Positions 44,309 to 56,223 of a DNA stretch of 64,000 nt are shown one piece after another. The DNA comes from Metellina segmentata (Eukaryota > Arthropoda > Arachnida > Araneae > Tetragnathidae). The stretch spans positions 93,708,411 through 93,772,410 of the forward strand of contig OX375883.1 in the NCBI GenBank assembly GCA_947359465.1, given 5' to 3'. Each line of letters begins with the position of its first letter. Position 1 is the first letter of the stretch. Under the pieces are notes generated by a model. It was not told the DNA's origin. It made no database searches and was given only the letters and a program-made list of their open reading frames with translations. A program made the position numbers and the translations under genes.

Positions 44309-44599
44309 ATAGTTTTTTTTTAAAGTTATAAACATCTATTTTAGATATTAAAGTCACCAATGCTGTATAGGTAACTAGCATGTGTTGCCGACATTTATCA
44401 CGGAAAGAAATCATGGAGTTTGTATTATAATTCTTGTTCAGACAACAGTTTCTCTTTTAAAGAGTAATAATATAAAAATAACACTCCATACCTCTATAAG
44501 CACGTAAAGTGTGAACAGAAAAGTTGCTCATTACTGCTGTGTTACTACCATGCTAAAAAACATTTGTTACATTGCTAATGATAGCAGGTGTGAATGTGA

Positions 44600-44681
44600 G
44601 CAGTCGTGGCCGAGTGGTTATGGCGATGGACTCGAAATCCCTTGGTATCTTCTCGCGTATGTTCGAATCCTAACGACTGCG
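44600..44681 (+). tRNA. tRNA-Ser(CGA) copy 119
   Basis: As copy 104 plus one variable-arm change (TTGGTA). T5CT5 terminator. Same as copy 127. Confidence 0.66.
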
Positions 44682-44977
44682 ATAGTTTTTCTTTTTAAGT
44701 TGTAAACATCTTTTTTAGATATTAAAGACACAAATTTTCTGTATAGGTAACTTGCAGATGTTTCCGGCACTTATCACACAAAGGAATCATTGAGTTTGTA
44801 TTATAATTATTGTTGAGACCACAATTCCTCTTTCTAAGAGTAATAATATAAAAATAACACTCCATACCTCTTAAAGCCCAAGAAGTGTGAAAACAAAAGT
44901 TGCTTTTTAGTTCTGTGTTACTACCATGCAAAAAAAAACAGTTGTTACATTGCTAATGATAGCAGGTGTGAATGTGA

Positions 44978-45059
44978 GCAGTCGTGGCCGAGTGGTTAAG
45001 GCGATGGACTCGAAATCCATTGGGATATTCCCGCGTAGGTTCGAATCCTACCGACAGCG
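44978..45059 (+). tRNA. tRNA-Ser(CGA) copy 120
   Basis: T70A only, TAT loop. T-run terminator. Confidence 0.84.
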
Positions 45060-45350
45060 ATAGTTTTTTTTTTAAGTTATAAACATCTATTTTAGATATT
45101 AAAGTCACCAATGCTGTATAGGTAACTAGCATGTGTTGCCGACATTTATCACGGAAAGAAATCATGGAGTTTGTATTATAATCCTTGTTCAGACAACAGT
45201 TTCTCTTTTAAAGAGTAATAATATAAAAATAACACTCCATACCTCTATAAGCACGTAAAGTGTGAACAGAAAAGTTGCTCATTACTGCTGTGTTACTACC
45301 ATTCTAAAAAACAGTTGTTACATTGCTAATAATAGCAGTTTTGAATGTGA

Positions 45351-45432
45351 GCAGTCGTGGCCGAGTGGTTAAGGCGATGGACTCGAAATCCATTGGGATT
45401 TTCCCGCGAAGGTTCGAATCCTACCGACTGCG
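45351..45432 (+). tRNA. tRNA-Ser(CGA) copy 121
   Basis: T50A, TTT loop; duplicate of copy 103. T-run then GTTAAG. Confidence 0.84.
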
Positions 45433-45726
45433 ATAGTTTTTTTTGTTAAGTTGTAAACATCTATATTTTAGATATTAAAACCACGAATGCTGTATAGGTA
45501 ACTAGCATGTGTTGCCGACATTTATCACGGAAAGAAATCATGGAGTTTGTATTATAATTATTGTTCAGACAACAGTTTCTCTTTTAAAGAGTAATAATAT
45601 AAAAATAACACTCCATACCTCTGTTAGCACGTAAAGTGTGAATAGAAAAGTTGCTCATTACTGCTGTGTTACTACCATGCTAAAAAACATTTGTTACATT
45701 GCTAATGATAGCAGGTGTGAATGTGA

Positions 45727-45808
45727 GCAGTCGTGGCCGAGTGGTTATGGCGATGGACTCGAAATCCCTTGGGATCTTCTCGCGTATGTTCGAATCCTAA
45801 CGACTGCG
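45727..45808 (+). tRNA. tRNA-Ser(CGA) copy 122
   Basis: T22, A42C, TTCTC, G52T, C65A; duplicate of copy 104. T5CT5 terminator. Confidence 0.68.
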
Positions 45809-46104
45809 ATAGTTTTTCTTTTTAAGTTGTAAACATCTATTTTAGATATTAAAGACACAAATTTACTGTATAGGTAACTTGCAGATGTTTCCGGCACTTA
45901 TCACACAAAGGAATCATTGAGTTTGTATTATAATTATTGTTCAGACCACAGTTCCTCTTTCTAAGAGTAATAATATAAAAATAACACTCCATACCTCTTA
46001 AAGCCCAAGAAGTGTGAAAACAAAAGTTGCTTTTTAGTTCTGTGTTACTACCATGCAAAAAAAAACAATTGTTACATTGCTAATGATAGCAGATGTGAAT
46101 GTGA

Positions 46105-46186
46105 GCAGTCGTGGCCGAGTGGTTAAGGCGATGGACTCGAAATCCATTGGGATATTCCCGCGTAGGTTCGAATCCTTCCGACAGCG
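46105..46186 (+). tRNA. tRNA-Ser(CGA) copy 123
   Basis: A64T, T70A; duplicate of copy 105. T-run terminator. Confidence 0.77.
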
Positions 46187-46478
46187 ATAGTTTTTTTTTT
46201 AAAGTTATAAACATCTATTTTAGATATTAAAGTCACCAATGCTGTATAGGTAACTAGCATGTGTTGCCGACATTTATCACGGAGAGAAATCATGGAGTTT
46301 GTATTATAATTCTTGTTCAGACAACAGTTTCTCTTTTAAAGAGTAATAATATAAAAATAACACTCCATACCTCTATAAGCACGTAAAGTGTGAACAGAAA
46401 AGTTGCTCATTACTGCTGTGTTACTACCATTCTAAAAAACAGTTGTTACATTGCTAATAATAGCAGTTTTGAATGTGA

Positions 46479-46560
46479 GCAGTCGTGGCCGAGTGGTTAA
46501 GGCGATGGACTCGAAATCCATTGGGATTTTCCCGCGTAGGTTCGAATCCTACCGACTGCG
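46479..46560 (+). tRNA. tRNA-Ser(CGA) copy 124, intact
   Basis: Consensus, TTT loop; duplicate of copy 106. T-run then GTTAAG. Confidence 0.94.
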
Positions 46561-46854
46561 ATAGTTTTTTTTGTTAAGTTATAAACATTTATTTTAGATA
46601 TTAAAGCCACGAATGCTGTATAGGTAACTAGCATGTGTTGCCGACATTTATCACGGAAAGAAATCATGGAGTTTGTATTATAATTATTGTTCAGACAACA
46701 GTTTCTCTTTTAAAGAGTAATAATATAAAAATAACACTCCATACCTCTTAAAGCCCAAGAAGTGTGAATACAAAAGTTGCTAATTAGTTCTGTGTTACTA
46801 CCATGCAAAAAAAAACAGTTGTTACATTGCTAATGATAGCAGGTATGAATGCGA

Positions 46855-46936
46855 GCAGTCGTGGCCGAGTGGTTAAGGCGATGGACTCGAAATCCATTGG
46901 GATATTCCCGCGTAGGTTCGAATCCTACCGACTGCG
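46855..46936 (+). tRNA. tRNA-Ser(CGA) copy 125, intact
   Basis: Consensus, TAT loop; duplicate of copy 107, flank GCGA instead of GTGA. T-run terminator. Confidence 0.94.
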
Positions 46937-47226
46937 ATAGTTTTTTTTTAAGTTATAAACATCTATTTTAGATATTAAAGTCACCAATGCTGTATAGGTA
47001 ACTAGCATGTGTTGCCGACATTTATCACGGAAAGAAATCATGGAGTTTGTATTATAATTATTGTTCAGACAACAGTTTCTCTTTTAAAGAGTAATAATAT
47101 AAAAATAACACTCCATACCTCTGTAAGCACGTAAAGTGTGAATAGAAAAGTTGCTCATTACTGCTGTGTTACTACCATGCTAAAAAACATTTGTTACATT
47201 GCTAATGATAGCAGGTGTGAATGTGA

Positions 47227-47308
47227 GCAGTCGTGGCCGAGTGGTTAAGGCGATGGACTCGAAATCCATTGGGATATTCCCGCGTAGGTTCGAATCCTAC
47301 CGACAGCG
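47227..47308 (+). tRNA. tRNA-Ser(CGA) copy 126
   Basis: T70A only, TAT loop; partner of copy 118. T-run terminator. Confidence 0.84.
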
Positions 47309-47598
47309 ATAGTTTTTTTTAAAGTTATAAACATCTATTTTAGATATTAAAGTCACCAATGCTGTATAGGTAACTAGCATGTGTTGCCGACATTTATCAC
47401 GGAAAGAAATCATGGAGTTTGTATTATAATTCTTGTTCAGACAACAGTTTCTCTTTTAAAGAGTAATAATATAAAAATAACACTCCATACCTCTATAAGC
47501 ACGTAAAGTGTGAACAGAAAAGTTGCTCATTACTGCTGTGTTACTACCATGCTAAAAAACATTTGTTACATTGCTAATGATAGCAGGTGTGAATGTGA

Positions 47599-47680
47599 GC
47601 AGTCGTGGCCGAGTGGTTATGGCGATGGACTCGAAATCCCTTGGTATCTTCTCGCGTATGTTCGAATCCTAACGACTGCG
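47599..47680 (+). tRNA. tRNA-Ser(CGA) copy 127
   Basis: As copy 119: T22, A42C, TTGGTA, TTCTC, G52T, C65A. T5CT5 terminator. Confidence 0.66.
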
Positions 47681-47976
47681 ATAGTTTTTCTTTTTAAGTT
47701 GTAAACATCTTTTTTAGATATTAAAGACACAAATTTTCTGTATAGGTAACTTGCAGATGTTTCCGGCACTTATCACACAAAGGAATCATTGAGTTTGTAT
47801 TATAATTATTGTTGAGACCACAATTCCTCTTTCTAAGAGTAATAATATAAAAATAACACTCCATACCTCTTAAAGCCCAAGAAGTGTGAAAACAAAAGTT
47901 GCTTTTTAGTTCTGTGTTACTACCATGCAAAAAAAAACAGTTGTTACATTGCTAATGATAGCAGGTGTGAATGTGA

Positions 47977-48058
47977 GCAGTCGTGGCCGAGTGGTTAAGG
48001 CGATGGACTCGAAATCCCTTGGGATCTTCTCGCGTATGTTCGAATCCTAACGACTGCG
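47977..48058 (+). tRNA. tRNA-Ser(CGA) copy 128
   Basis: A22 with the 3' half of copy 104 (A42C, TTCTC, G52T, C65A): a within-gene recombinant between lineages. T5CT5 terminator. Confidence 0.7.
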
Positions 48059-48354
48059 ATAGTTTTTCTTTTTAAGTTGTAAACATCTATTTTAGATATT
48101 AAAGACACAAATTTACTGTATAGGTAACTTGCAGATGTTTCCGGCACTTATCACACAAAGGAATCATTGAGTTTGTATTATAATTATTGTTCAGACCACA
48201 GTTCCTCTTTCTAAGAGTAATAATATAAAAATAACACTCCATACCTCTTAAAGCCCAAGAAGTGTGAAAACAAAAGTTGCTTTTTAGTTCTGTGTTACTA
48301 CCATGCAAAAAAAAACAATTGTTACATTGCTAATGATAGCAGATGTGAATTTGA

Positions 48355-48436
48355 GCAGTCGTGGCCGAGTGGTTAAGGCGATGGACTCGAAATCCATTGG
48401 GATATTCCCGCGTAGGTTCGAATCCTTCCGACAGCG
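48355..48436 (+). tRNA. tRNA-Ser(CGA) copy 129
   Basis: A64T, T70A; third instance of copy 105. T-run terminator. Confidence 0.77.
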
Positions 48437-48728
48437 ATAGTTTTTTTTTTAAAGTTATAAACATCTATTTTAGATATTAAAGTCACCAATGCTGTATAGG
48501 TAACTAGCATGTGTTGCCGACATTTATCACGGAGAGAAATCATGGAGTTTGTATTATAATTCTTGTTCAGACAACAGTTTCTCTTTTAAAGAGTAATAAT
48601 ATAAAAATAACACTCCATACCTCTATAAGCACGTAAAGTGTGAACAGAAAAGTTGCTCATTACTGCTGTGTTACTACCATTCTAAAAAACAGTTGTTACA
48701 TTGCTAATAATAGCAGTTTTGAATGTGA

Positions 48729-48810
48729 GCAGTCGTGGCCGAGTGGTTAAGGCGATGGACTCGAAATCCATTGGGATTTTCCCGCGTAGGTTCGAATCCT
48801 ACCGACTGCG
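48729..48810 (+). tRNA. tRNA-Ser(CGA) copy 130, intact
   Basis: Consensus, TTT loop; third instance of copy 106. T-run then GTTAAG. Confidence 0.94.
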
Positions 48811-49104
48811 ATAGTTTTTTTTGTTAAGTTATAAACATTTATTTTAGATATTAAAGCCACGAATGCTGTATAGGTAACTAGCATGTGTTGCCGACATTTA
48901 TCACGGAAAGAAATCATGGAGTTTGTATTATAATTATTGTTCAGACAACAGTTTCTCTTTTAAAGAGTAATAATATAAAAATAACACTCCATACCTCTTA
49001 AAGCCCAAGAAGTGTGAATACAAAAGTTGCTAATTAGTTCTGTGTTACTACCATGCAAAAAAAAACAGTTGTTACATTGCTAATGATAGCAGGTATGAAT
49101 GCGA

Positions 49105-49186
49105 GCAGTCGTGGCCGAGTGGTTAAGGCGATGGACTCGAAATCCATTGGGATATTCCCGCGTAGGTTCGAATCCTACCGACTGCG
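49105..49186 (+). tRNA. tRNA-Ser(CGA) copy 131, intact
   Basis: Consensus, TAT loop; third instance of copy 107, sharing the GCGA flank of copy 125. T-run terminator. Confidence 0.94.
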
Positions 49187-49477
49187 ATAGTTTTTTTTTT
49201 AAGTTATAAACATCTATTTTAGATATTAAAGTCACCAATGCTGTATAGGTAACTAGCATGTGTTGCCGACATTTATCACGGAAAGAAATCATGGAGTTTG
49301 TATTATAATTATTGTTCAGACAACAGTTTCTCTTTTAAAGAGTAATAATATAAAAATAACACTCCATACCTCTGTAAGCACGTAAAGTGTGAATAGAAAA
49401 GTTGCTCATTACTGCTGTGTTACTACCATGCTAAAAAACATTTGTTACATTGCTAATGATAGCAGGTGCGAATGTGA

Positions 49478-49559
49478 GCAGTCGTGGCCGAGTGGTTATG
49501 GCGATGGACTCGAAATCCATTGGGATCTTCCCGCGTACGTTCGAATCCTACCGACTGCG
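49478..49559 (+). tRNA. tRNA-Ser(CGA) copy 132
   Basis: T-lineage, G52C; duplicate of copy 108. T5CT5 terminator. Confidence 0.82.
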
Positions 49560-49855
49560 ATAGTTTTTCTTTTTAAGTTGTAAACATCTATTTTAGATAT
49601 TAAAGTCACAAATATACTGTATAAGTAACTTGCAGGTGTTTCCGGCACTTCTCACACAAAGGAATCATTGAGTTTGTATTATAATTATTGTTGAGACCAC
49701 AATTCCTCTTTCTAAGAGTAATAATATAAAAATAACACTCCATACCTCTTAAAGCCCAAGAAGTGTGAAAACAAAAGTTGCTTTTTAGTTCTGTGTTACT
49801 ACCATGCAAAAAAAAACAGTTGTTACATTGCTAATGATAGCAGGTGTGAATGTGA

Positions 49856-49937
49856 GCAGTCGTGGCCGAGTGGTTAAGGCGATGGACTCGAAATCCATTG
49901 GGATATTCCCGCGTAGGTTCGAATCCTACCGACAGCG
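49856..49937 (+). tRNA. tRNA-Ser(CGA) copy 133
   Basis: T70A, TAT loop; duplicate of copy 109. T-run terminator. Confidence 0.84.
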
Positions 49938-50228
49938 ATAGTTTTTTTTTAAAGTTATAAACATCTATTTTAGATATTAAAGTCACCAATGCTGTATAGG
50001 TAACTAGCATGTGTTGCCGACATTTATCACGGAAAGAAATCATGGAGTTTGTATTATAATTCTTGTTCAGACAACAGTTTCTCTTTTAAAGAGTAATAAT
50101 ATAAAAATAACACTCCATACCTCTATAAGCACGTAAAGTGTGAACAGAAAAGTTGCTCATTACTGCTGTGTTACTACCATTCTAAAAAACAGTTGTTACA
50201 TTGCTAATAATAGCAGTTTTTAATGTGA

Positions 50229-50310
50229 GCAGTCGTGGCCGAGTGGTTAAGGCGATGGACTCGAAATTCATTGGGATTTTCCCGCGTAGGTTCGAATCCT
50301 ACCGACTGCG
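50229..50310 (+). tRNA. tRNA-Ser(CGA) copy 134
   Basis: C40T wobble, TTT loop; duplicate of copy 110. T-run then GTTAAG. Confidence 0.89.
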
Positions 50311-50604
50311 ATAGTTTTTTTTGTTAAGTTGTAAACATCTATATTTTAGATATTAAAGCCACGAATGCTGTATAGGTAACTAGCATGTGTTGCCGACATT
50401 TATCACGGAAAGAAATCATGGAGTTTGTATTATAATTATTGTTCAGACAACAGTTTCTCTTTTAAAGAGTAATAATATAAAAATAACACTCCATACCTCT
50501 GTAAGCACGTAAAGTGTGAATAGAAAAGTTGCTCATTACTGCTGTGTTACTACCATTCTAAAAAACAGTTGTTACATTGCTAATGATAGCAGGTGTGAAT
50601 GTGA

Positions 50605-50686
50605 GCAGTCGTGGCCGAGAGGTTATGGCGATGGACTCGAAATCCATTGGGATCTTCCCGCGTAAGTTCGAATCCTACCGACTGCG
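50605..50686 (+). tRNA. tRNA-Ser(CGA) copy 135
   Basis: T16A, T22, G52A; duplicate of copy 111. T5CT5 terminator. Confidence 0.77.
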
Positions 50687-50982
50687 ATAGTTTTTCTTTT
50701 TAAGTTGTAAACATCTATTTTAGATATTAAAGTCACAAATATACTGTATAAGTAACTTGCAGATGTTTCCGGCACTTATCACACAAAGGAATCATTGAGT
50801 TTGTATTATAATTATTGTTGAGACCACAATTCCTCTTTCTAAGAGTAATAATATAAAAATAACACTCCATACCTCTTAAAGCCCAAGAAGTGTGAAAACA
50901 AAAGTTGCTTTTTAGTTCTGTGTTACTACCATGCAAAAAAAAACAGTTGTTACATTGCTAATGATAGCAGGTGTGAATGTGA

Positions 50983-51064
50983 GCAGTCGTGGCCGAGTGT
51001 TTAAGGCGATGGACTCGAAATCCATTGGGATATTCCCGCGTAGGTTCGAATCCTACCGACTGCG
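50983..51064 (+). tRNA. tRNA-Ser(CGA) copy 136
   Basis: G19T, TAT loop, as copy 114. T-run terminator. Confidence 0.8.
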
Positions 51065-51355
51065 ATAGTTTTTTTTTAAAGTTATAAACATCTATTTTAG
51101 ATATTAAAGTCACCAATGCTGTATAGGTAACTAGCATGTGTTGCCGACATTTATCACGGAAAGAAATCATGGAGTTTGTATTATAATTATTGTTCAGACA
51201 ACAGTTTCTCTTTTAAAGAGTAATAATATAAAAATAACACTCCATACCTCTGTAAGCACGTAAAGTGTGAATAGAAAAGTTGCTCATTACTGCTGTGTTA
51301 CTACCATGCTAAAAAACATTTGTTACATTGCTAATGATAGCAGGTGTGAATGTGA

Positions 51356-51437
51356 GCAGTCGTGGCCGAGTGGTTAAGGCGATGGACTCGAAATCCATTG
51401 GGATTTTCCCGCGTAGGTTCGAATCCTACCGACTGCG
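51356..51437 (+). tRNA. tRNA-Ser(CGA) copy 137, intact
   Basis: Consensus, TTT loop. The terminator follows AT directly (ATATTTTTTTT), then GTTAAG. Confidence 0.94.
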
Positions 51438-51729
51438 ATATTTTTTTTTGTTAAGTTATAAACATCTATTTTAGATATTAAAGCCACGAATGCTGTATAG
51501 GTAACTAGCATGTGTTGCCGACATTAATCACGGAAAGAAATCATGGAGTTTGTATTATAATTATTGTTCAGACAACAGTTTCTCTTTTAAAGAGCAATAA
51601 TATATAAATAACACTCCATACCTCTTAAAGCCCAAGAAGTGTGAGTACAAAATTTGCTCATTACTGCTGTGTTACTACCATTCTAAAAAACAGTTGTTAC
51701 ATTGCTAATGATAGCAGGTGTGAATGTGA
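51438..51729. repeat. Recombinant spacer with a 2-to-1 switch in its last part
   Basis: CTCTTTTAAAGAG and a TATATAAATA variant are followed by TTAAAGCCCAAGAAG (type 2), then GCTCATTACTGCTG (type 1). The same mosaic recurs at 52564-52855, 54059-54350 and 56306-56597, so one recombinant unit was later amplified. Confidence 0.75.
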
Positions 51730-51811
51730 GCAGTCGTGGCCGAGTGGTTATGGCGATGGACTCGAAATCCATTGGGATCTTCCCGCGTACGTTCGAATCC
51801 TACCGACTGCG
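51730..51811 (+). tRNA. tRNA-Ser(CGA) copy 138
   Basis: T-lineage, G52C. Preceded by a recombinant spacer. T5CT5 terminator. Confidence 0.82.
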
Positions 51812-52108
51812 ATAGTTTTTCTTTTTAAGTTGTAAACATCTATTTTAGATATTAAAGTCACAAATATACTGTATAGGTAACTTGCAGATGTTTCCGGCAC
51901 TTATCACACAAAGGAATCATTGAGTTTGTATTATAATTATTGTTCAGACCACAGTTCCTCTTTCTAAGAGTAATAATATAAAAATAACACTCCATACCTC
52001 TTAAAGCCCAAGAAGTGTGAATACAAAAGTTGCTTATTAGTTCTGTGTTAGTACCATGCAAAAAAAAAACAGTTGTTACATTGCTAATGATAGCAGGTGT
52101 GAATGTGA

Positions 52109-52190
52109 GCAGTCGTGGCCGAGTGGTTAAGGCGATGGACTCGAAATCCATTGGGATATTCCCTCGTAGGTTCGAATCCTACCGACTGCG
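52109..52190 (+). tRNA. tRNA-Ser(CGA) copy 139
   Basis: Only a variable-arm change (TCCCTC), TAT loop. T-run terminator. Same as copy 152. Confidence 0.89.
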
Positions 52191-52481
52191 ATAGTTTTTT
52201 TTTAAAGTTATAAACATCTATTTTAGATATTAAAGTCACCAATGCTGTATAGGTAACTAGCATGTGTTGCCGACATTTATCACGGAAAGAAATCATGGAG
52301 TTTGTATTATAATTATTGTACAGACAACAGTTTCTCTTTTAAAGAGTAATAATATAAAAATAACACTCCATACCTCTATAAGCACGTAAAGTGTGAACAG
52401 AAAAGTTGCTCATTACTGCTGTGTTACTACCATTCTAAAAAACAGTTGTTACATTGCTAATAATAGCAGTTTTGAATGTGA

Positions 52482-52563
52482 GCAGTCGTGGCCGAGTGGT
52501 TAAGGCGATGGACTCGAAATCCATTGGGATTTTCCCGCGTAGGTTCGAATCCTACCGACTGCG
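52482..52563 (+). tRNA. tRNA-Ser(CGA) copy 140, intact
   Basis: Consensus, TTT loop; block partner of copy 153, which has a G-run. T-run then GTTAAG. Confidence 0.94.
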
Positions 52564-52855
52564 ATAGTTTTTTTTGTTAAGTTATAAACATCTATTTTAG
52601 ATATTAAAGCCACGAATGCTGTATAGGTAACTAGCATGTGTTGCCGACATTAATCACGGAAAGAAATCATGGAGTTTGTATTATAATTATTGTTCAGACA
52701 ACAGTTTCTCTTTTAAAGAGCAATAATATATAAATAACACTCCATACCTCTTAAAGCCCAAGAAGTGTGAATACAAAAGTTGCTCATTACTGCTGTGTTA
52801 CTACCATTCTAAAAAACAGTTGTTACATTGCTAATGATAGCAGGTGTGAATGTGA

Positions 52856-52937
52856 GCAGTCGTGGCCGAGAGGTTATGGCGATGGACTCGAAATCTATTG
52901 GGATCTTCCCGCGTAAGTTCGAATCCTACCGACTGCG
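52856..52937 (+). tRNA. tRNA-Ser(CGA) copy 141
   Basis: T16A, T22, C41T wobble, G52A. Unusually for the T-lineage, an uninterrupted T-run follows. Confidence 0.75.
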
Positions 52938-53228
52938 ATATTTTTTTTTTAAAGTTATAAACATCTATTTTAGATATTAAAGTCACCAATGCTGTATAGG
53001 TAACTAGCATGTGTTGCCGACATTTATCACGGAAAGAAATCATGGAGTTTGTATTATAATTCTTGTTCAGACAACAGTTTCTCTTTTAAAGAGTAATAAT
53101 ATAAAAATAACACTCCATACCTCTATAAGCACGTAAAGTGTGAACAGAAAAGTTGCTCATTACTGCTGTGTTACTACCATTCTAAAAAACAGTTGTTACA
53201 TTGCTAATAATAGCAGTTTTGAATGTGA

Positions 53229-53310
53229 GCAGTCGTGGCCGAGAGGTTATGGCGATGGACTCGAAATCCATTGGGATCTTCCCGCGTAAGTTCGAATCCT
53301 ACCGACTGCG
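53229..53310 (+). tRNA. tRNA-Ser(CGA) copy 142
   Basis: T16A, T22, G52A, as copy 111. T5CT5 terminator. Confidence 0.77.
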
Positions 53311-53602
53311 ATAGTTTTTCTTTTTAAGTTGTAAACATCAATTTTAGATATTAAAGTCACCAATTCTGTATAGGTAACTAGCATGTGTTTCCGACATTTA
53401 TCACGGAAAGAAATCATGGAGTTTGTATTATAATTATTGTTCAGACAACAGTTTCTCTTTCTAAGAGTAATAATATAAAAATAACATTCCATACCTCTTA
53501 AAGGCCAAGAAGTGTGAATACAAAAGTTGCTAATTAGTTCTGTGTTACTACCATGCAAAAAAACAGTTGTTACATTGCTAATAATAGCAGTTTTGAATGT
53601 GA

Positions 53603-53684
53603 GCAGTCGTGGCCGAGTGGTTAAGGCGATGGACTCGAAATCCATTGGGATTTTCCCGCGTAGGTTCGAATCCTACCGACTGCG
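53603..53684 (+). tRNA. tRNA-Ser(CGA) copy 143, intact
   Basis: Consensus, TTT loop; block partner of copy 112 but without its G-run or G10A. Terminator ATGG then T-run. Confidence 0.94.
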
Positions 53685-53976
53685 ATGGTTTTTTTTGTTA
53701 AGTTATAAACATCTATTTTAGATATTAAAGCCACGAATGCTGTATAGGTAACTAGCATGTGTTGCCGACATTTATCACGGAAAGAAATCATGGAGTTTGT
53801 ATTATAATTATTGTTCAGACAACAGTTTCTCTTTTAAAGAGTAATAATATAAAAATAACACTCCATACCTCTGTAAGCACGTAAAGTGTGAATAGAAAAG
53901 TTGCTCATTACTGCTGTGTTACTACCATGCTAAAAAACATTTGTTACATTGCTAATGATAGCAGGTGTGAATGTGA

Positions 53977-54058
53977 GCAGTCGTGGCCGAGTGGTTAAGG
54001 CGATGGACTCGAAATACATTGGGATTTTCCCGCGTAGGTTCGAATCCTACCGACTGCG
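53977..54058 (+). tRNA. tRNA-Ser(CGA) copy 144
   Basis: C40A only (anticodon-stem mismatch), TTT loop. T-run then GTTAAG. Confidence 0.83.
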
Positions 54059-54350
54059 ATATTTTTTTTTGTTAAGTTATAAACATCTATTTTAGATATT
54101 AAAGCCACGAATGCTGTATAGGTAACTAGCATGTGTTGCCGACATTAATCACGGAATGAAATCATGGAGTTTGTATTATAATTATTGTTCAGACAACAGT
54201 TTCTCTTTTAAAGAGCAATAATATATAAATAACACTCCATACCTCTTAAAGCCCAAGAAGTGTGAATACAAAAGTTGCTCATTACTGCTGTGTTACTACC
54301 ATGCTAAAAAACATTTGTTACATTGCTAATGATAGCAGGTGTGAATGTGA

Positions 54351-54432
54351 GCAGTCGTGGCCGAGTGGTTATGGCGATGGACTCGAAATCCCTTGGGATC
54401 TTCTCGCGTATGTTCGAATCCTAACGACTGCG
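54351..54432 (+). tRNA. tRNA-Ser(CGA) copy 145
   Basis: T22, A42C, TTCTC, G52T, C65A, as copy 104, but behind a recombinant spacer. T5CT5 terminator. Confidence 0.68.
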
Positions 54433-54728
54433 ATAGTTTTTCTTTTTAAGTTGTAAACATCTATTTTAGATATTAAAGACACAAATTTACTGTATAGGTA
54501 ACTTGCAGATGTTTCCGGCACTTATCACACAAAGGAATCATTGAGTTTGTATTATAATTATTGTTCAGACCACAGTTCCTCTTTCTAAGAGTAATAATAT
54601 AAAAATAACACTCCATACCTCTTAAAGCCCAAGAAGTGTGAAAACAAAAGTTGCTTTTTAGTTCTGTGTTACTACCATGCAAAAAAAAACAATTGTTACA
54701 TTGCTAATGATAGCAGATGTGAATGTGA

Positions 54729-54810
54729 GCAGTCGTGGCCGAGTGGTTAAGGCGATGGACTCGAAATCCATTGGGATATTCCCGCGTAGGTTCGAATCCT
54801 TCCGACAGCG
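54729..54810 (+). tRNA. tRNA-Ser(CGA) copy 146
   Basis: A64T, T70A, as copy 105. T-run terminator. Confidence 0.77.
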
Positions 54811-55101
54811 ATAGTTTTTTTTTAAAGTTATAAACATCTATTTTAGATATTAAAGTCACCAATGCTGTATAGGTAACTAGCATGTGTTGCCGACATTTAT
54901 CACGGAAAGAAATCATGGAGTTTGTATTATAATTCTTGTTCAGACAACAGTTTCTCTTTTAAAGAGTAATAATATAAAAATAACACTCCATACCTCTATA
55001 AGCACGTAAAGTGTGAACAGAAAAGTTGCTCATTACTGCTGTGTTACTACCATTCTAAAAAACAGTTGTTACATTGCTAATAATAGCAGTTTTGAATGTG
55101 A

Positions 55102-55183
55102 GCAGTCGTGGCCGAGTGGTTAAGGCGATGGACTCGAAATCCATTGGGATTTTCCCGCGTAGGTTCGAATCCTACCGACTGCG
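55102..55183 (+). tRNA. tRNA-Ser(CGA) copy 147, intact
   Basis: Consensus, TTT loop. Terminator ATGG then T-run, as copy 143. Confidence 0.94.
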
Positions 55184-55475
55184 ATGGTTTTTTTTGTTAA
55201 GTTATAAACATCTATTTTAGATATTAAAGCCACGAATGCTGTATAGGTAACTAGCATGTGTTGCCGACATTTATCACGGAAAGAAATCATGGAGTTTGTA
55301 TTATAATTATTGTTCAGACAACAGTTTCTCTTTTAAAGAGTAATAATATAAAAATAACACTCCATACCTCTGTAAGCACGTAAAGTGTGAATAGAAAAGT
55401 TGCTCATTACTGCTGTGTTACTACCATTCTAAAAAACAGTTGTTACATTGCTAATGATAGCAGGTGTGAATGTGA

Positions 55476-55557
55476 GCAGTCGTGGCCGAGAGGTTATGGC
55501 GATGGACTCGAAATCCATTGGGATCTTCCCGCGTATGTTCGAATCCTACCGACTGCG
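55476..55557 (+). tRNA. tRNA-Ser(CGA) copy 148
   Basis: T16A and T22 with G52T instead of the usual G52A of this sublineage. T5CT5 terminator. Confidence 0.77.
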
Positions 55558-55851
55558 ATAGTTTTTCTTTTTAAGTTGTAAACATCAATTTTAGATATTA
55601 AAGTCACCAATTCTGTATAGGTAACTAGCATGTGTTTCCGACATTTATCACGGAAAGAAATCATGGAGTTTGTATTATAATTATTGTTGAGACCACAATT
55701 CCTCTTTCTAAGAGTAATAATATAAAAATAACACTCCATACCTCTTAAAGCCCAAGAAGTGTGAAAACAAAAGTTGCTTTTTAGTTCTGTGTTACTACCA
55801 TGCAAAAAAAAACAGTTGTTACATTGCTAATGATAGCAGGTGTGAATGTGA

Positions 55852-55933
55852 GCAGTCGTGGCCGAGTGTTTAAGGCGATGGACTCGAAATCCATTGGGAT
55901 ATTCCCGCGTAGGTTCGAATCCTACCGACTGCG
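55852..55933 (+). tRNA. tRNA-Ser(CGA) copy 149
   Basis: G19T, TAT loop, as copies 114 and 136. T-run terminator. Confidence 0.8.
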
Positions 55934-56223
55934 ATAGTTTTTTTTAAAGTTATAAACATCTATTTTAGATATTAAAGTCACCAATGCTGTATAGGTAACT
56001 AGCATGTGTTGCCGACATTTATCACGGAAAGAAATCATGGAGTTTGTATTATAATTATTGTTCAGACAACAGTTTCTCTTTTAAAGAGTAATAATATAAA
56101 AATAACACTCCATACCTCTGTAAGCACGTAAAGTGTGAATAGAAAAGTTGCTCATTACTGCTGTGTTACTACCATGCTAAAAAACATTTGTTACATTGCT
56201 AATGATAGCAGGTGTGAATGTGA

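Larger units (their letters stand above)
38210..50982 (+). repeat. Interleaved long duplications (shifts 6,768 and 9,018 bp)
   Basis: Copies 102-107 recur as 120-125 at a shift of 6,768 bp, and copies 105-111 recur as 129-135 at 9,017-9,018 bp. Copies 118-119 recur as 126-127 at about 3,000 bp. The overlapping pairs share copies 105-107, which are therefore present three times. Confidence 0.82.
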
